Assembly: GCF_025947145.1 (NCBI RefSeq)
Contig: NZ_CP109999.1
Location: forward strand, 1,922,001-1,986,000
DNA length: 64,000 nt
Direction: 5' to 3'
Source of the DNA: Flavobacterium sp. N1994
GTDB taxonomy: Bacteria; Bacteroidota; Bacteroidia; Flavobacteriales; Flavobacteriaceae
The notes under the pieces are model-generated. The model had not been told where the DNA came from, did no database searches, and worked only from the letters and a program-made list of their open reading frames with translations. The position numbers were made by a program, and so were the translations under genes. Shown one piece after another: positions 23,858-33,460 of the stretch; within the stretch, counting starts at the first letter, position 1, and each line of letters opens with the position of its first letter.

Positions 23858-26800
23858 TTAAAAATATGCTCTTAGCTGAATGTTACCTGTATGAATGACT
23901 TGACTGGTCTCTGTTTTTCGACCTTGGTAGCTAAAATTAATATCTAGAAAATCTGTCAATTTATTCTGCAACAATAATCGCCAAGTCATGTTTTTTCCTG
24001 GCTGCAAACCTTCGAGCATTTGAAAAGCTACCGGAGATTGAGCATCACCAATAAATTCATTTTGATACAAAGAGAATTCTCCATTCATAGTGAATTTCTT
24101 TTCACTTGCATAAGAGAAGGATGTGCCAAATCGGTCTTGAACCAATTTTTCAAAACCTCCAATCTTATTGTCCTTGTTTTGATGTTCGTAGAAGATATCC
24201 CAACTAGCATTTTTATTGAATAAATAAGCGATTTTTGGATTGATTTCAAATGCAATTACTTTGTAATTCTTGCTGCTATAGTTATCTGAAGATAAATCGG
24301 TTTGAGAGGATTTTGTTCCCAATGTAAATAACCATGTCTTGTGCAGCAAATGAGCATATTGCAATTGATGTGTACTATTATCACTTTGTTGTGTCCCGAC
24401 AGAAAGTAAGCTTTTCAATTGATTACTGATAAATGTATACGTAACCGAATGCTTTTGTTTTCCCCGATTATAGAACAAACTATTTCTAAAACTGGTGTTC
24501 AATCCTAACATATTAGCATCAGAAGTGGAGAACGGATTTAAATCAAAATTATCTCCGTCTCGTTTTATTTTTCGTACGATTATAAAGGAAGTTTGGTTGT
24601 AAAAATGCGATAAGACTTTTTTGTACCCAGTTGTGTTTTGCCATTGACTTGGATTTAAAGTCAGCGATTGTGAAAATTTATTTTGGTGTGTTTTTATAAA
24701 AATTTGGTTTGGCAAAAACACCCTAATATACTTCGCTTGATCAGGAAATGGAGCTATTTCAAATTCTTGTAACTCCTGAATTCCGTTGCCATTATAGTCA
24801 ATCCAAGTATAAACACCTAGACCTGGATTCACCTCAAGATAGGTATATTCTTGTTGCGCGATGGTTCCTGAAGTAGTTTCATAAGCCGTTGTGACTTGCA
24901 TTAATTGATTAAAATATTGATCATTGTACAACAATCTAGAGTTTAATGAAGGTTCATTTTGACGAGTGTTATCAACATACTTTAAGTTTCTATAATTGAC
25001 AAACAATGACAAATCACTTTTTTTGGTTTGAATTAGTTTCGATTTTAAATAATAAGATTGTGAGGTGTTTACTTTTTGTAAAAACCCATTTTGCAAACTA
25101 TCATTTAACCGTTGTAAGTATCCTAATTCTACAAAGACTTTAGTGCTATCGCCTCGACCAACAAAAGCACCATACTCAGTAAAACGTTGACTTAAAGTAG
25201 ATAATTGTTGCGTTGCTACTAATTTTTCTTTGTTGTTTTCTAATCTCAAACTACCGCCAATCCAATTCTTTTTAAAATTGTAACGAACTTGAGACTGATT
25301 CCTAATAAAGGTAGAACTAGCATAACTACCATTGCTGTTTAAATAACTACTGCTTTGGAGGATGTTCCAGTTTTTGAGTTTAAAATTTCCATTTATAATA
25401 TGACGACTGCCAGAAAAACTTTGTGTGAAATCTAGCTTTTCAAATTGATACGTAAGTTTTCCTTTTTCAGGCAAAACAAAATCTAATCCATTTATCAATA
25501 AACTTTGATTGCCTTTAAAACTAGTTAAATTCCAATCCCGATTGAACTCGATGGTAAATAAACGTTCTATCGTTTTAAAATTTTCTTGTACATATTGATA
25601 ATTCCCAAAAGCATCAATTTGCCATTTTTTAGAAAACAATCGTTGTTTAAAATTCAGTTTTCCCGCAACTCCATTATTGTCTCCATCGTCTATTGAAGAA
25701 TACAAATTCAAATCGTTATTGCTTACACCGACTTCAAAATCTATTGCCGTTTTTTCATTGGGTTTGAATTTTCCTAAAACCGTCGCTATTTGGATTTTTG
25801 TAGGGGCAACTAACCGAATTATGGGTTCGTAATTCCCTTGTGGAATGCCACCTATCGGGTCAACATATTGATAAATTTTACCAATGGCGGAGGAATTTGT
25901 CAATACATAATTCCCTAAATTATTTCCCACTAAAGTAAATTTCACATTATACAATTCATCCGTTGAAACATTAGAATATTGAAAAACTTGAATGCCATTT
26001 ACGATGATTTTTTTGTACAAAATTTTATTTTCTGAATAGGTATCTAAATAGGCTGATGGCGCATTCATCAAGTTAACATTGTCTCCTGCATTGCTTAAAA
26101 TGGCCACTTGTTCTGATGATAAATTTTGCTGCAAAGGTTGATTCTTTACATCACTTTCTGAATACAAATATCCTCCCAAACTCCATGTCTTAGCTTCATG
26201 ATTCACTCCACCATAAGTTACAAAACGAGTGTAATTTCGGTCTGAATATTGGTATTCAATCACAATTCTCATTTCGGAAGTGATGGGAAACAGTGAAGTA
26301 AATTTTATTTCTCCCGCATTATAATCAATGACATAATCGTTGTTTTCTCCGCGTTTTCTCAAAATCCCATTGACATAAACTCGCTCTGAACCCGAAATTA
26401 CCAAAACATACAATTCGCCATTATTGCCACGCAACTTATAAGGCCCTTGATTTCCTTCCTGTCCTGTGAACGAACTTTTAGCATATTGCCCTCGAACTAA
26501 AGCAGCGGAAGCAAAAATATCCGTTTTGTTTTCCTCACCACCAAAAGTAAAATGAGTAGAAAGTCCCTGTACTTTTTTATTGAAATTCAGAAATCGAGAT
26601 TGTCGGTTTTCAAGAAATAAATCTCCAGCCCTAATATTCCATTTATCTGTAAAAAGCTCGATGAAAATTTGGTCAAATTGATCTAGTTTTTGAGAATAAC
26701 CTCCATCTTGTAGGGGAATATTAGAATCTTGAATGGAAGCACGAAGCGATACTTTATCTGAAATTTTTCCTGTGATTTGCAAATCGAGATTGGACGTCAC

Positions 26801-27256
26801 GGAAGCATTTTGATTGTTCCCAATAGTGACACCGCGTGTAATACTTCCCGAAGTATTCAGTCCATCAAAGGGCACAAACTTTTTTACTGAGCGATTGACT
26901 TTGTACAAATTACTTTCGCCTTGTGCTACAACTCTGTCTTGGTCGTAAATGCTGTAGGTTTTCGTTAATTGTTCCGGATATTTAAAGTAGCGAATGGTCA
27001 AACTATCTTGAGAAGTGAAACCATTTTTAAAGACCAACTTGCCTTTTTTGAAATCAACTGTGTAGAATGTAGAATCTACAGCGACTCCATCTTTATTTAG
27101 TAATTTGAAAAAACTGGGGCTAATGCTTACTTTTTCAATTTCGATAGTGTCTTGAGAAACAGCAACTTTTTTATTTTGATACAATGATTTGATTTCCTGA
27201 GCCGAAAGCTTAGAAAAACTGAGGAGTACCAACAATAAAAGAAGTCTTTTCAGCAT
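23858..27256 (-). CDS. Large outer-membrane beta-barrel protein, unknown function
   Basis: 1132 residues with a signal peptide (MLKRLLLLLVLLSFSKLSAQ). The next ~150 residues read like a small beta domain. A segment starting SGSITRGVTIGNNQN and continuing DLQITGKISDKVSLRAS...DSNIPLQDGG resembles, from memory, the repeated plug-barrel unit of the gliding/T9SS translocon protein SprA. The rest is alternating amphipathic strands typical of a long transmembrane beta-barrel, with an acidic EF-hand-like loop DYNGNGIQELQEFEIAPF (~residue 830) and an aromatic C-terminus (RAYF). It is likely an outer-membrane channel or assembly protein; SprA itself is about twice as long, so it is not that gene. It lies 50 bp downstream of the aspartate kinase gene on the same strand. 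Confidence 0.8.
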   Translation of the reverse strand: MLKRLLLLLVLLSFSKLSAQEIKSLYQNKKVAVSQDTIEIEKVSISPSFFKLLNKDGVAVDSTFYTVDFKKGKLVFKNGFTSQDSLTIRYFKYPEQLTKTYSIYDQDRVVAQGESNLYKVNRSVKKFVPFDGLNTSGSITRGVTIGNNQNASVTSNLDLQITGKISDKVSLRASIQDSNIPLQDGGYSQKLDQFDQIFIELFTDKWNIRAGDLFLENRQSRFLNFNKKVQGLSTHFTFGGEENKTDIFASAALVRGQYAKSSFTGQEGNQGPYKLRGNNGELYVLVISGSERVYVNGILRKRGENNDYVIDYNAGEIKFTSLFPITSEMRIVIEYQYSDRNYTRFVTYGGVNHEAKTWSLGGYLYSESDVKNQPLQQNLSSEQVAILSNAGDNVNLMNAPSAYLDTYSENKILYKKIIVNGIQVFQYSNVSTDELYNVKFTLVGNNLGNYVLTNSSAIGKIYQYVDPIGGIPQGNYEPIIRLVAPTKIQIATVLGKFKPNEKTAIDFEVGVSNNDLNLYSSIDDGDNNGVAGKLNFKQRLFSKKWQIDAFGNYQYVQENFKTIERLFTIEFNRDWNLTSFKGNQSLLINGLDFVLPEKGKLTYQFEKLDFTQSFSGSRHIINGNFKLKNWNILQSSSYLNSNGSYASSTFIRNQSQVRYNFKKNWIGGSLRLENNKEKLVATQQLSTLSQRFTEYGAFVGRGDSTKVFVELGYLQRLNDSLQNGFLQKVNTSQSYYLKSKLIQTKKSDLSLFVNYRNLKYVDNTRQNEPSLNSRLLYNDQYFNQLMQVTTAYETTSGTIAQQEYTYLEVNPGLGVYTWIDYNGNGIQELQEFEIAPFPDQAKYIRVFLPNQIFIKTHQNKFSQSLTLNPSQWQNTTGYKKVLSHFYNQTSFIIVRKIKRDGDNFDLNPFSTSDANMLGLNTSFRNSLFYNRGKQKHSVTYTFISNQLKSLLSVGTQQSDNSTHQLQYAHLLHKTWLFTLGTKSSQTDLSSDNYSSKNYKVIAFEINPKIAYLFNKNASWDIFYEHQNKDNKIGGFEKLVQDRFGTSFSYASEKKFTMNGEFSLYQNEFIGDAQSPVAFQMLEGLQPGKNMTWRLLLQNKLTDFLDINFSYQGRKTETSQVIHTGNIQLRAYF

Positions 27257-27306
27257 ACATATAATAACGAGAAAAGTATAAATGTAGTATTTCTATTTTT
27301 GTGAAA

Positions 27307-28560
27307 TTACTCCTTTGTCACAATCTGCATCGTGTCTCTTGAGATTTGTTTAACCAAAACCGTTTTGTCTTTCTCCACTATTTTGGCTGCTTTTTCATCA
27401 AAATGGCGAATAGTATAAAGCGACACATTTTCGTTGTAAGCAATTTTGAACTTTTTAGAAAGTATATTTTTAACCTCATTAAAATTGCCAAATTTATCTT
27501 CTAAACAAACGGAAAAACTTATGGCCGAATTCTGAATTAAGCTTGTTTTGATTTTGTATTGATGAAGCAAAGCAAAAATTTCACTGATGTTTTCTTCCAT
27601 AATGAAAGAGAAATCAATAGATGAAAGCGACAATAATAATTGCTCTTTTTTAACTATAAAACAAGGCGTTAAAGGTTCTAAATCTTTTCCTTTTGAAACA
27701 CTAGTGCCAGGCAATAATGGGTTAATGAACGATTTAACATACAACGGAATCTCTTTTTTTTGAAGAGGTTGTAATGTTTTTGGATGAATAACAGACGCTC
27801 CGTAAAACGCCAACTCGATAGCTTCCCGATAGGAAATTTGGTTTAGCAAAACAGCATTTTCAAAGTAACGCGGATCCGCATTCAAAACTCCAGGAACGTC
27901 TTTCCAAATTGTTACACTTTCTGCATTTAAGCAATAGGCAAAAATGGCTGCTGTATAATCCGACCCTTCTCGACCAAGAGTTGTTGTGAAATTATTTTCA
28001 TCCGAACCTAAGAACCCTTGCGTAATGTTGAGTGCTTTTTTCTTTACGCCTTTTGAAATGAACTGTTGTGTTTTTTCCCAATCCACATCGGCGTCGCGGT
28101 AATTATTGTTGGTTTTGATAAAATTTCTAACATCAATCCAATTATTTTTCAAACCTGCATGATTGAAATAATGACTAACAATTGTAGTAGAAACAATTTC
28201 TCCATAACTCACCACTTGGTCATACACAAAATTATAATTCGGAGATTTATTACTTCTGATAAAATACTCCAAATCGGCAAAATGACTATTCACGGCATAA
28301 AAAACATCGTGCTCTTCGTCATCGAATAAATCTAATAAAATTTGGTTGTGGTATTTCTTAACATCTTGCAATGAAGAATGTAACTCATTGGACTTGTCAA
28401 AATAATTTTTGATTACCAATTCTAAGGCATTCGTGGTTTTTCCCATAGCAGAAATTACCAAAAGTGTGTCTTCATGACCTACTTTTTCCAAAACACTAAA
28501 TACATTTTTAATACCTTCAGCATCTTTTACGGATGCACCACCAAATTTAAATATTCTCAT
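27307..28560 (-). CDS. Aspartate kinase
   Basis: Phosphorylates aspartate, the entry to Lys/Thr/Met/diaminopimelate synthesis. 417 residues: the N-terminal kinase signature KFGGASV, the SYGEIVS and TTLGREGSDYTAA active-site segments, VTIWKDVPGVLNADPR, and two C-terminal ACT-type regulatory domains (LLLSLSSIDFSF..., SISFSVCLED...). It is a monofunctional aspartokinase; which end product controls it cannot be told. Its start codon overlaps the stop of the upstream GNAT gene by 1 bp (ATGA-like coupling). The next pathway enzyme, asd, is elsewhere in the window (47558). Confidence 0.93.
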   Translation of the reverse strand: MRIFKFGGASVKDAEGIKNVFSVLEKVGHEDTLLVISAMGKTTNALELVIKNYFDKSNELHSSLQDVKKYHNQILLDLFDDEEHDVFYAVNSHFADLEYFIRSNKSPNYNFVYDQVVSYGEIVSTTIVSHYFNHAGLKNNWIDVRNFIKTNNNYRDADVDWEKTQQFISKGVKKKALNITQGFLGSDENNFTTTLGREGSDYTAAIFAYCLNAESVTIWKDVPGVLNADPRYFENAVLLNQISYREAIELAFYGASVIHPKTLQPLQKKEIPLYVKSFINPLLPGTSVSKGKDLEPLTPCFIVKKEQLLLSLSSIDFSFIMEENISEIFALLHQYKIKTSLIQNSAISFSVCLEDKFGNFNEVKNILSKKFKIAYNENVSLYTIRHFDEKAAKIVEKDKTVLVKQISRDTMQIVTKE

Positions 28561-29033
28561 TACAACTTACTTAAAAATTCATTTATTCCGTTTTCGTCCA
28601 TTTGCGCCACACGCCAGTCGTTTAATACTTTGGCTCCCGATTTTATGTAGAAATCTATGGCTGGTGTGTTCCAATCGAGAACTGCCCATTCTATGCGTCG
28701 CACTTGATCTATTTTTCCTTGCTCAATAATTTTGGAATACAAAGCAAATCCCAAACCTGCACCACGCATTTTTTCTTTGACAATTAAATCTTCTAAATGG
28801 ATGGTTTTCCCTTTCCAAGTAGAATATCGATAATAATACAAGGCAATCCCAACAATCTCATCTGCAACCTCTGCAACGAAAGTATGAAATAAGGGATAAT
28901 TTCCAAAACCGTCTCGCTCTAAATCAGCAACAGTTACCACAACAGCATCGGGTTCTTTTTCGAAAGTGGCTAATTCTTGAATCAGTTCCAGAACCGCTTT
29001 CATGTCTTTTTTTTCTCCTTTTCGGATGTTCAT
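28560..29033 (-). CDS. GNAT acetyltransferase, diamine-acetyltransferase-like
   Basis: 157 residues with the segments YYYRYSTWKGKTIHLEDLIVKEKMRGAGLG (acetyl-CoA loop) and VLDWNTPAIDFYIKSGAK, an arrangement typical of the SSAT (spermidine/spermine N1-acetyltransferase-like) branch of GNAT. The natural substrate could be a polyamine or thialysine-like amine; this is by family resemblance only. Translationally coupled to aspartate kinase through a 1-bp overlap. Divergent from fbp. Confidence 0.88.
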   Translation of the reverse strand: MNIRKGEKKDMKAVLELIQELATFEKEPDAVVVTVADLERDGFGNYPLFHTFVAEVADEIVGIALYYYRYSTWKGKTIHLEDLIVKEKMRGAGLGFALYSKIIEQGKIDQVRRIEWAVLDWNTPAIDFYIKSGAKVLNDWRVAQMDENGINEFLSKL

Positions 29034-29140
29034 TTGGGTCGAAATTTCAACAAAAATACAATTAATAATTTCTTGGCGAAATAGATTTTTTCTTTGCCAA
29101 ATTTATCGATATTTGCACAAACAACTACAACGATTTCTTA

Positions 29141-30148
29141 ATGGAAGAACGCAATAAAACATTAGGTGAATTTATCATCGAAAAACAAGAGGAATTTCAA
29201 TTTTCGTCTGGAGAATTATCAAGAATTATCAATTCGATTAGGCTTGCAGCCAAAGTCGTAAACTACAAAGTAAACAAAGCTGGATTAGTAGATATTGTGG
29301 GTGCTGTTGGAGAACAAAACATCCAAGGGGAAGACCAGCAAAAATTGGATGTATATGCCAATGAAGTCTTTATTCAAACTTTAATCAACCGTGAAATTGT
29401 ATGTGGCATTGCTTCAGAAGAAAGTGATGATTATATAACAGTAGCCGGTTCGGATAAAAGTCATAATAACAAATATGTGGTATTAATGGATCCTTTGGAT
29501 GGCTCCTCTAATATTGATGTGAATGTTTCAGTTGGAACTATTTTTTCGGTTTACAGACGAATAACTCCTGTTGGAAGTCCTGTTACTTTAGAAGATTTTT
29601 TACAGCCTGGCACCAATCAAGTAGCCGCAGGTTATGTAATTTATGGAACTTCAACAATGTTAGTTTATACCACAGGTCATGGAGTAAATGGATTTACTTT
29701 GAATCCGGCCATAGGAACTTTCTATCTATCGCATCCCAATATGCAGTTTTCAAAAGATGGAACTATCTATTCTATCAATGAAGGAAACTATGTTCATTTC
29801 CCACAAGGCGTAAAAGATTATTTAAAATATTGCCAATTGGAAGAAGAAGACAGACCTTATACTTCACGCTACATAGGAAGTTTGGTTTCAGACATTCACA
29901 GAAATATGATTAAAGGAGGCATTTATATATACCCAACAAGTTTAAAAGCTCCAAAAGGGAAATTGCGTTTACTTTACGAATGCAATCCCATGGCATTTAT
30001 AGCGGAACAAGCTGGAGCAAAAGCATCAGATGGTTTCGGAAGAATCATGGAAATTCAACCTACAGAATTACATCAAAGAGTTCCTTTCTTTTGTGGAAGT
30101 TATAACATGGTTGAAAAAGCGGAAGAGTTTATGGCAAAATACAGTTAA
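29141..30148 (+). CDS. fbp: Fructose-1,6-bisphosphatase, class 1
   Basis: A gluconeogenic enzyme releasing phosphate from fructose-1,6-bisphosphate. 335 residues, the usual length, with the metal-binding motif [11 protein letters not shown] (Asp-Pro-Leu-Asp-Gly), the upstream EESDD acidic site and the substrate segment [15 protein letters not shown] (in [17 protein letters not shown]). The start at 29141 gives a family-like [13 protein letters not shown] weak -7-like GATATTTG lies at 29108-29115. It is followed by a strong bidirectional terminator and the convergent TerB-like gene. Confidence 0.96.
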   Translation: MEERNKTLGEFIIEKQEEFQFSSGELSRIINSIRLAAKVVNYKVNKAGLVDIVGAVGEQNIQGEDQQKLDVYANEVFIQTLINREIVCGIASEESDDYITVAGSDKSHNNKYVVLMDPLDGSSNIDVNVSVGTIFSVYRRITPVGSPVTLEDFLQPGTNQVAAGYVIYGTSTMLVYTTGHGVNGFTLNPAIGTFYLSHPNMQFSKDGTIYSINEGNYVHFPQGVKDYLKYCQLEEEDRPYTSRYIGSLVSDIHRNMIKGGIYIYPTSLKAPKGKLRLLYECNPMAFIAEQAGAKASDGFGRIMEIQPTELHQRVPFFCGSYNMVEKAEEFMAKYS

Positions 30149-30150
30149 AA

Positions 30151-30180
30151 AAAAGTCCCGATTTCTCGGGACTTTTTTTA
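30151..30180. terminator. Bidirectional terminator between fbp and TerB-like gene
   Basis: An 8-bp stem AGTCCCGA/TCGGGACT with TTTC loop, flanked by an A run on the left and a T run on the right, so it can work for both convergent genes. Confidence 0.85.
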
Positions 30181-30609
30181 TTTATTCATGTGAGTCATCT
30201 CGTAAACGAAAGTATCTAAATCTACATTGAGCATTAATAAAGACATTGCTTTTTCTACAATAAACTTAACGTTGCCTGGTGTAAAACCTAATGCTAGAGC
30301 AAATTTAGTAAGGATTTCTTTTTGTTTTGGTCCAAGAATATGATCGGCATAAACCATTCTTGACAAATCATACAAACGCTCTAATCTTTGGGCATGTAAA
30401 TATGGTGGATTAATTGGGTATTTTAAAGGATTTTCCAAAATCTCTTCATATTCTGCTGGCGAAATTTCTAAACGAACCGCAAGTTTATCTAAAAATTCTT
30501 TTTCTTCTTTGCTCATAGCTCCATCTGCAGTAGCAACACGAACAATGGCAGAAAAATGCCCTTTATTTCTGGCTTTGAATTCGCTATCAAATAATTCTGA
30601 AAATGACAT
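30178..30609 (-). CDS. TerB family protein
   Basis: 143 residues, mostly helical, with the TerB/DjlA-type region GHFSAIVRVATADGAMSKEEKEFLDKLA, in which the acidic DGxxxxEE pattern is thought to bind a metal ion. The frame opens at 30672, but the ATG at 30609 (MSFSELFDSEFKARNKGH) gives the typical flavobacterial form; the 21 residues before it overlap the promoter area. Despite the family name there is no tellurite-resistance gene cluster here, so resistance should not be assumed. Stand-alone gene convergent with fbp. Confidence 0.82.
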   Translation of the reverse strand: MSFSELFDSEFKARNKGHFSAIVRVATADGAMSKEEKEFLDKLAVRLEISPAEYEEILENPLKYPINPPYLHAQRLERLYDLSRMVYADHILGPKQKEILTKFALALGFTPGNVKFIVEKAMSLLMLNVDLDTFVYEMTHMNK

Positions 30610-30756
30610 ATAGTAATTGTTTTTATACTGCAAATATAATTCAATAAAACCTTTTTTGGAAATGCAAACCAAAAATGTTTGGTAGATTTTAGAGGTTATT
30701 TTTTAAAGCAAAACAAAATAAATTGTAAGTTTACGTTCCTAAACTAAACTAATGCC

Positions 30757-31350
30757 ATGTCAGATTTCTGGATTTACTTCAATTCTGGACTAAAACATTT
30801 TTTACATTTTCATGTTTATTTAGATGTTTTATTCCTTCTAGCTCTTACAGTCCCTTATGAATTTAAATCGTGGAAAAGAATTTTAATTCTTGTTTCTTTA
30901 TTCACCGCTGGACATGTTTTAGCATTGCTACTTTCCGTATTTAATATTGTAAGCATCAAAGCAACATATGTGGTTTTTTTAGTTCCAGTAATGGTTTTAA
31001 TTGCTGCATTTTACAACATTATAATCGCAGGGAAGTCAACCAAAAAAGAATCCATTACCTTTATTGCAGTGGTCAGCTCTGTTTTCGGAATTATTCACGG
31101 ATTAGGTTATGCTTCCTATTTTAATAGTTTAGTTCCGAACAAACCAACTGACAAATTATTACCTCTTTTTGAATCAGCAATTGGTTTTGAAATATCGCAA
31201 TTTATTGTGGTGACCATTGGATTACTAATTGCTTATGTTATTCAAACCCTTTTCAAATTCACTAAGCGAGATTGGATATTAATCGTTTCTGCTTTCATCA
31301 TAGGAATTGTTATCCCAATGATTATTCGAACTGAAATTTGGTATAAATAA
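30757..31350 (+). CDS. HupE/UreJ-type integral membrane protein
   Basis: 197 residues with about six hydrophobic segments and the HupE/UreJ_2 features: an N-terminal GLKHFLHFHVYLDVLFLLAL, the FTAGHVLALLLS helix with a conserved His, and FGIIHGLGYASYF. HupE/UreJ proteins are nickel permeases of hydrogenase or urease clusters, but no such enzymes are nearby; this Bacteroidota branch is found without them and its substrate is unknown. A B-type repeat follows the gene. Confidence 0.82.
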   Translation: MSDFWIYFNSGLKHFLHFHVYLDVLFLLALTVPYEFKSWKRILILVSLFTAGHVLALLLSVFNIVSIKATYVVFLVPVMVLIAAFYNIIIAGKSTKKESITFIAVVSSVFGIIHGLGYASYFNSLVPNKPTDKLLPLFESAIGFEISQFIVVTIGLLIAYVIQTLFKFTKRDWILIVSAFIIGIVIPMIIRTEIWYK

Positions 31351-31393
31351 TTGTTTAGAAGCGAAAGGTTTGGGTATCTTTGTTATCCTTATT

Positions 31394-31435
31394 CCCGCTC
31401 TACGCTCTACTTCGGTGCCGCTACGATCGGGGCTA
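31394..31435 (+). repeat. Dispersed repeat B, copy B3
   Basis: CCCGCTCTACGCTCTACTTC then GGTGCCGCTACGATCGGGGC and a final TA, nearly the same as B4 at 47322-47363. It is GC-rich against its AT-rich surroundings and lies between the HupE-like gene and dCMP deaminase. Confidence 0.8.
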
Positions 31436-31461
31436 GAAGAAAAACCATTTGATTTTTTGTG

Positions 31462-31890
31462 ATGAAAGAAAAAAAACAACTCAAATACGACATTGCCTAC
31501 TTAAGAATTGCTGCCGAATGGAGCAAACTTTCTTATTGCAAACGCAAACAAGTGGGTGCCATAATAGTACGCGACCGAATGATTATTTCTGATGGGTATA
31601 ACGGAACACCAACTGGATTTGAAAACTGTTGTGAAGACGAAGAAGGATTAACCCAATGGTTTGTACTACACGCCGAGGCCAATGCGATTTCAAAAGTAGC
31701 CCGTTCCACTCAAACTTGCGAAAATGCGACCTTATATATCACGCTTTCTCCTTGCAAAGAATGTAGCAAACTCATTCATCAATCAGGCATCAAAAGAGTA
31801 GTGTATCAACATGGCTATCGTGATACTACTGGACTGGAATTTCTACAAAAAGCAGGCGTTGCTGTTGATCAAATTGAAGATTTAGACTAA
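31462..31890 (+). CDS. dCMP deaminase family protein
   Basis: 142 residues of the zinc cytidine/deoxycytidylate deaminase fold. The motifs are HAEANAI (zinc His, catalytic Glu) and TLSPCKECSKLI (two zinc Cys), with the dCMP deaminase-type N-terminal DGYNGTPTGFENCCED loop. It probably converts dCMP to dUMP for dTTP synthesis, alongside nrdAB and tdk in the window. A GTG at 31459 directly precedes the ATG; the ATG is preferred. Its stop codon abuts the next ATG (no gap), so it is co-transcribed with the S41 protease. Confidence 0.9.
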   Translation: MKEKKQLKYDIAYLRIAAEWSKLSYCKRKQVGAIIVRDRMIISDGYNGTPTGFENCCEDEEGLTQWFVLHAEANAISKVARSTQTCENATLYITLSPCKECSKLIHQSGIKRVVYQHGYRDTTGLEFLQKAGVAVDQIEDLD

Positions 31891-33459
31891 ATGAAATCAA
31901 AGGAAAAATACTTGCCATTACTCCTCTTCTCATGCATAGCTTTGGGAGTGGTTATTGGCGGAATGATTAATTTCCCTAAACCATCGATTTCAAAACAAAA
32001 TGCTCGCAAAATAAAAATCGAAAGATTGATTGATTTTATCAACGAAGAATATGTGGATGATGTCAATTCCGATTCTATTGTTGACATGACGGTCAATAGT
32101 ATTTTGGCTAATCTTGATCCACATTCCATCTATCTTCCTCCCAGTGAACAATCCTCTGAAGCGGAAATCATGAAAGGTGATTTTGTTGGTATTGGAGTTA
32201 ACTTCTATATGTTTAATGACACGGTTACTGTTGTAAAACCTCTAGAAAATGGCCCAGCTGAAAAAGCAGGAGTCCTCTCTGGAGACCGAATTTTATACGC
32301 CGACAAAACCAAACTCTTCGGTAGAAAATTACCAACTGATAGCTTGTACAATAATCTCAAAGGAGAGGAAGGTTCAAAAGTAACGCTCACTATTTTCAGA
32401 AAAAGTACCAACAAAAAACTAAAACTTACCGTAGAACGAGAAGTAGTTCCAATAAAGAGCGTTGATACTTATTTGATGCTTAACAAAACTTCGGGCTACA
32501 TCAAAATCAATCGTTTTGCTGAGAATACCTATGATGAATTCCGAGTTGGTCTAGAAGAATTAAAAAAGAAGGGAATGACGACGTTAGTTATTGATTTACG
32601 CGATAATGGAGGTGGTTATTTAGAAAAGGCTGTCGAAGTCATAGATGAACTTTTAAAAGACAAAGAGCTAATTGTATTTACAAAAAACCGCAAAGGAACT
32701 GTTGATAAAACCTTTGCAACGGAAGGGGGCATTTTTGAGAATGGGAAAGTATTTGTTTTAATCGATGAAAACTCTGCTTCAGCAAGCGAAATTTTGGCGG
32801 GTGCTATTCAAGATAATGACCGAGGAATTATTGTGGGTCGTCGTTCTTTTGGAAAAGGATTGGTTCAACGCGAAATGAACTTTGATGATGGTTCCGCCGT
32901 TAGGTTAACTACTTCAAGGTATTATACTCCAAGTGGTCGTTCTATTCAAAAACCTTATGTAAAAGGGGAAGGAGAAAAATACAGTCAGGATGCAGAAACT
33001 CGTTTTGAAAGTGGCGAACTCTATGAAAAAGACAAAATGAAAATTGCCGACTCATTAAAATTTAAAACCAAAAAAGGTCGAACTGTTTATGGAGGTGGCG
33101 GAATTGTTCCTGATATTTTTGTGCCTCTAGAAGTTAAAAAAGGAGAAGAAAGTTTAGCATATATCTTGAATTCAGGGCTTGTGGGTCATTTTGTTTTTGA
33201 GCAATTAGACAAAGATAGAAAAGCCTTTAAAGGATTAAAATTTGAACAATTCATGACTAAAATGCAAAAGGATGATAGTTGTATCCCAAAATTTGAAAGC
33301 TATCTGAAAGGTGCCGGATTAGAAATGAAATTGGCGGATAATAAAACGCTAGTTAAAAAATACATTACTGCTGAGTTTGCACGACAATTATTTGGCGAAA
33401 ACTACTATTACAACATCATTCTAAAAGAGGATGCCATGTTAAAAGCAGTATTGAAATAA
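31891..33459 (+). CDS. C-terminal processing peptidase (S41 family)
   Basis: 522 residues: an N-terminal membrane anchor or signal (LPLLLFSCIALGVVIGGMI), a PDZ domain (~85-165; GDFVGIGVNF..., GPAEKAGVLSGDRIL), and the S41 protease core with the catalytic dyad Ser297 (in SASASEIL) and Lys322 (in SFGKGLVQ). Such tail-specific proteases act in the periplasm on protein C-termini. The ~100-residue C-terminal extension is usual in Bacteroidota forms. It starts right after dCMP deaminase and is convergent with the flavoprotein gene, with 1 bp between stops. Confidence 0.93.
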   Translation: MKSKEKYLPLLLFSCIALGVVIGGMINFPKPSISKQNARKIKIERLIDFINEEYVDDVNSDSIVDMTVNSILANLDPHSIYLPPSEQSSEAEIMKGDFVGIGVNFYMFNDTVTVVKPLENGPAEKAGVLSGDRILYADKTKLFGRKLPTDSLYNNLKGEEGSKVTLTIFRKSTNKKLKLTVEREVVPIKSVDTYLMLNKTSGYIKINRFAENTYDEFRVGLEELKKKGMTTLVIDLRDNGGGYLEKAVEVIDELLKDKELIVFTKNRKGTVDKTFATEGGIFENGKVFVLIDENSASASEILAGAIQDNDRGIIVGRRSFGKGLVQREMNFDDGSAVRLTTSRYYTPSGRSIQKPYVKGEGEKYSQDAETRFESGELYEKDKMKIADSLKFKTKKGRTVYGGGGIVPDIFVPLEVKKGEESLAYILNSGLVGHFVFEQLDKDRKAFKGLKFEQFMTKMQKDDSCIPKFESYLKGAGLEMKLADNKTLVKKYITAEFARQLFGENYYYNIILKEDAMLKAVLK

Positions 33460-33460
33460 A

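Noticed and set aside
30178..30609. TerB-like gene as part of a tellurite-resistance or phage-defence cluster
   Set aside because: No ter genes or mobile features nearby; this small TerB form is a stand-alone core gene.
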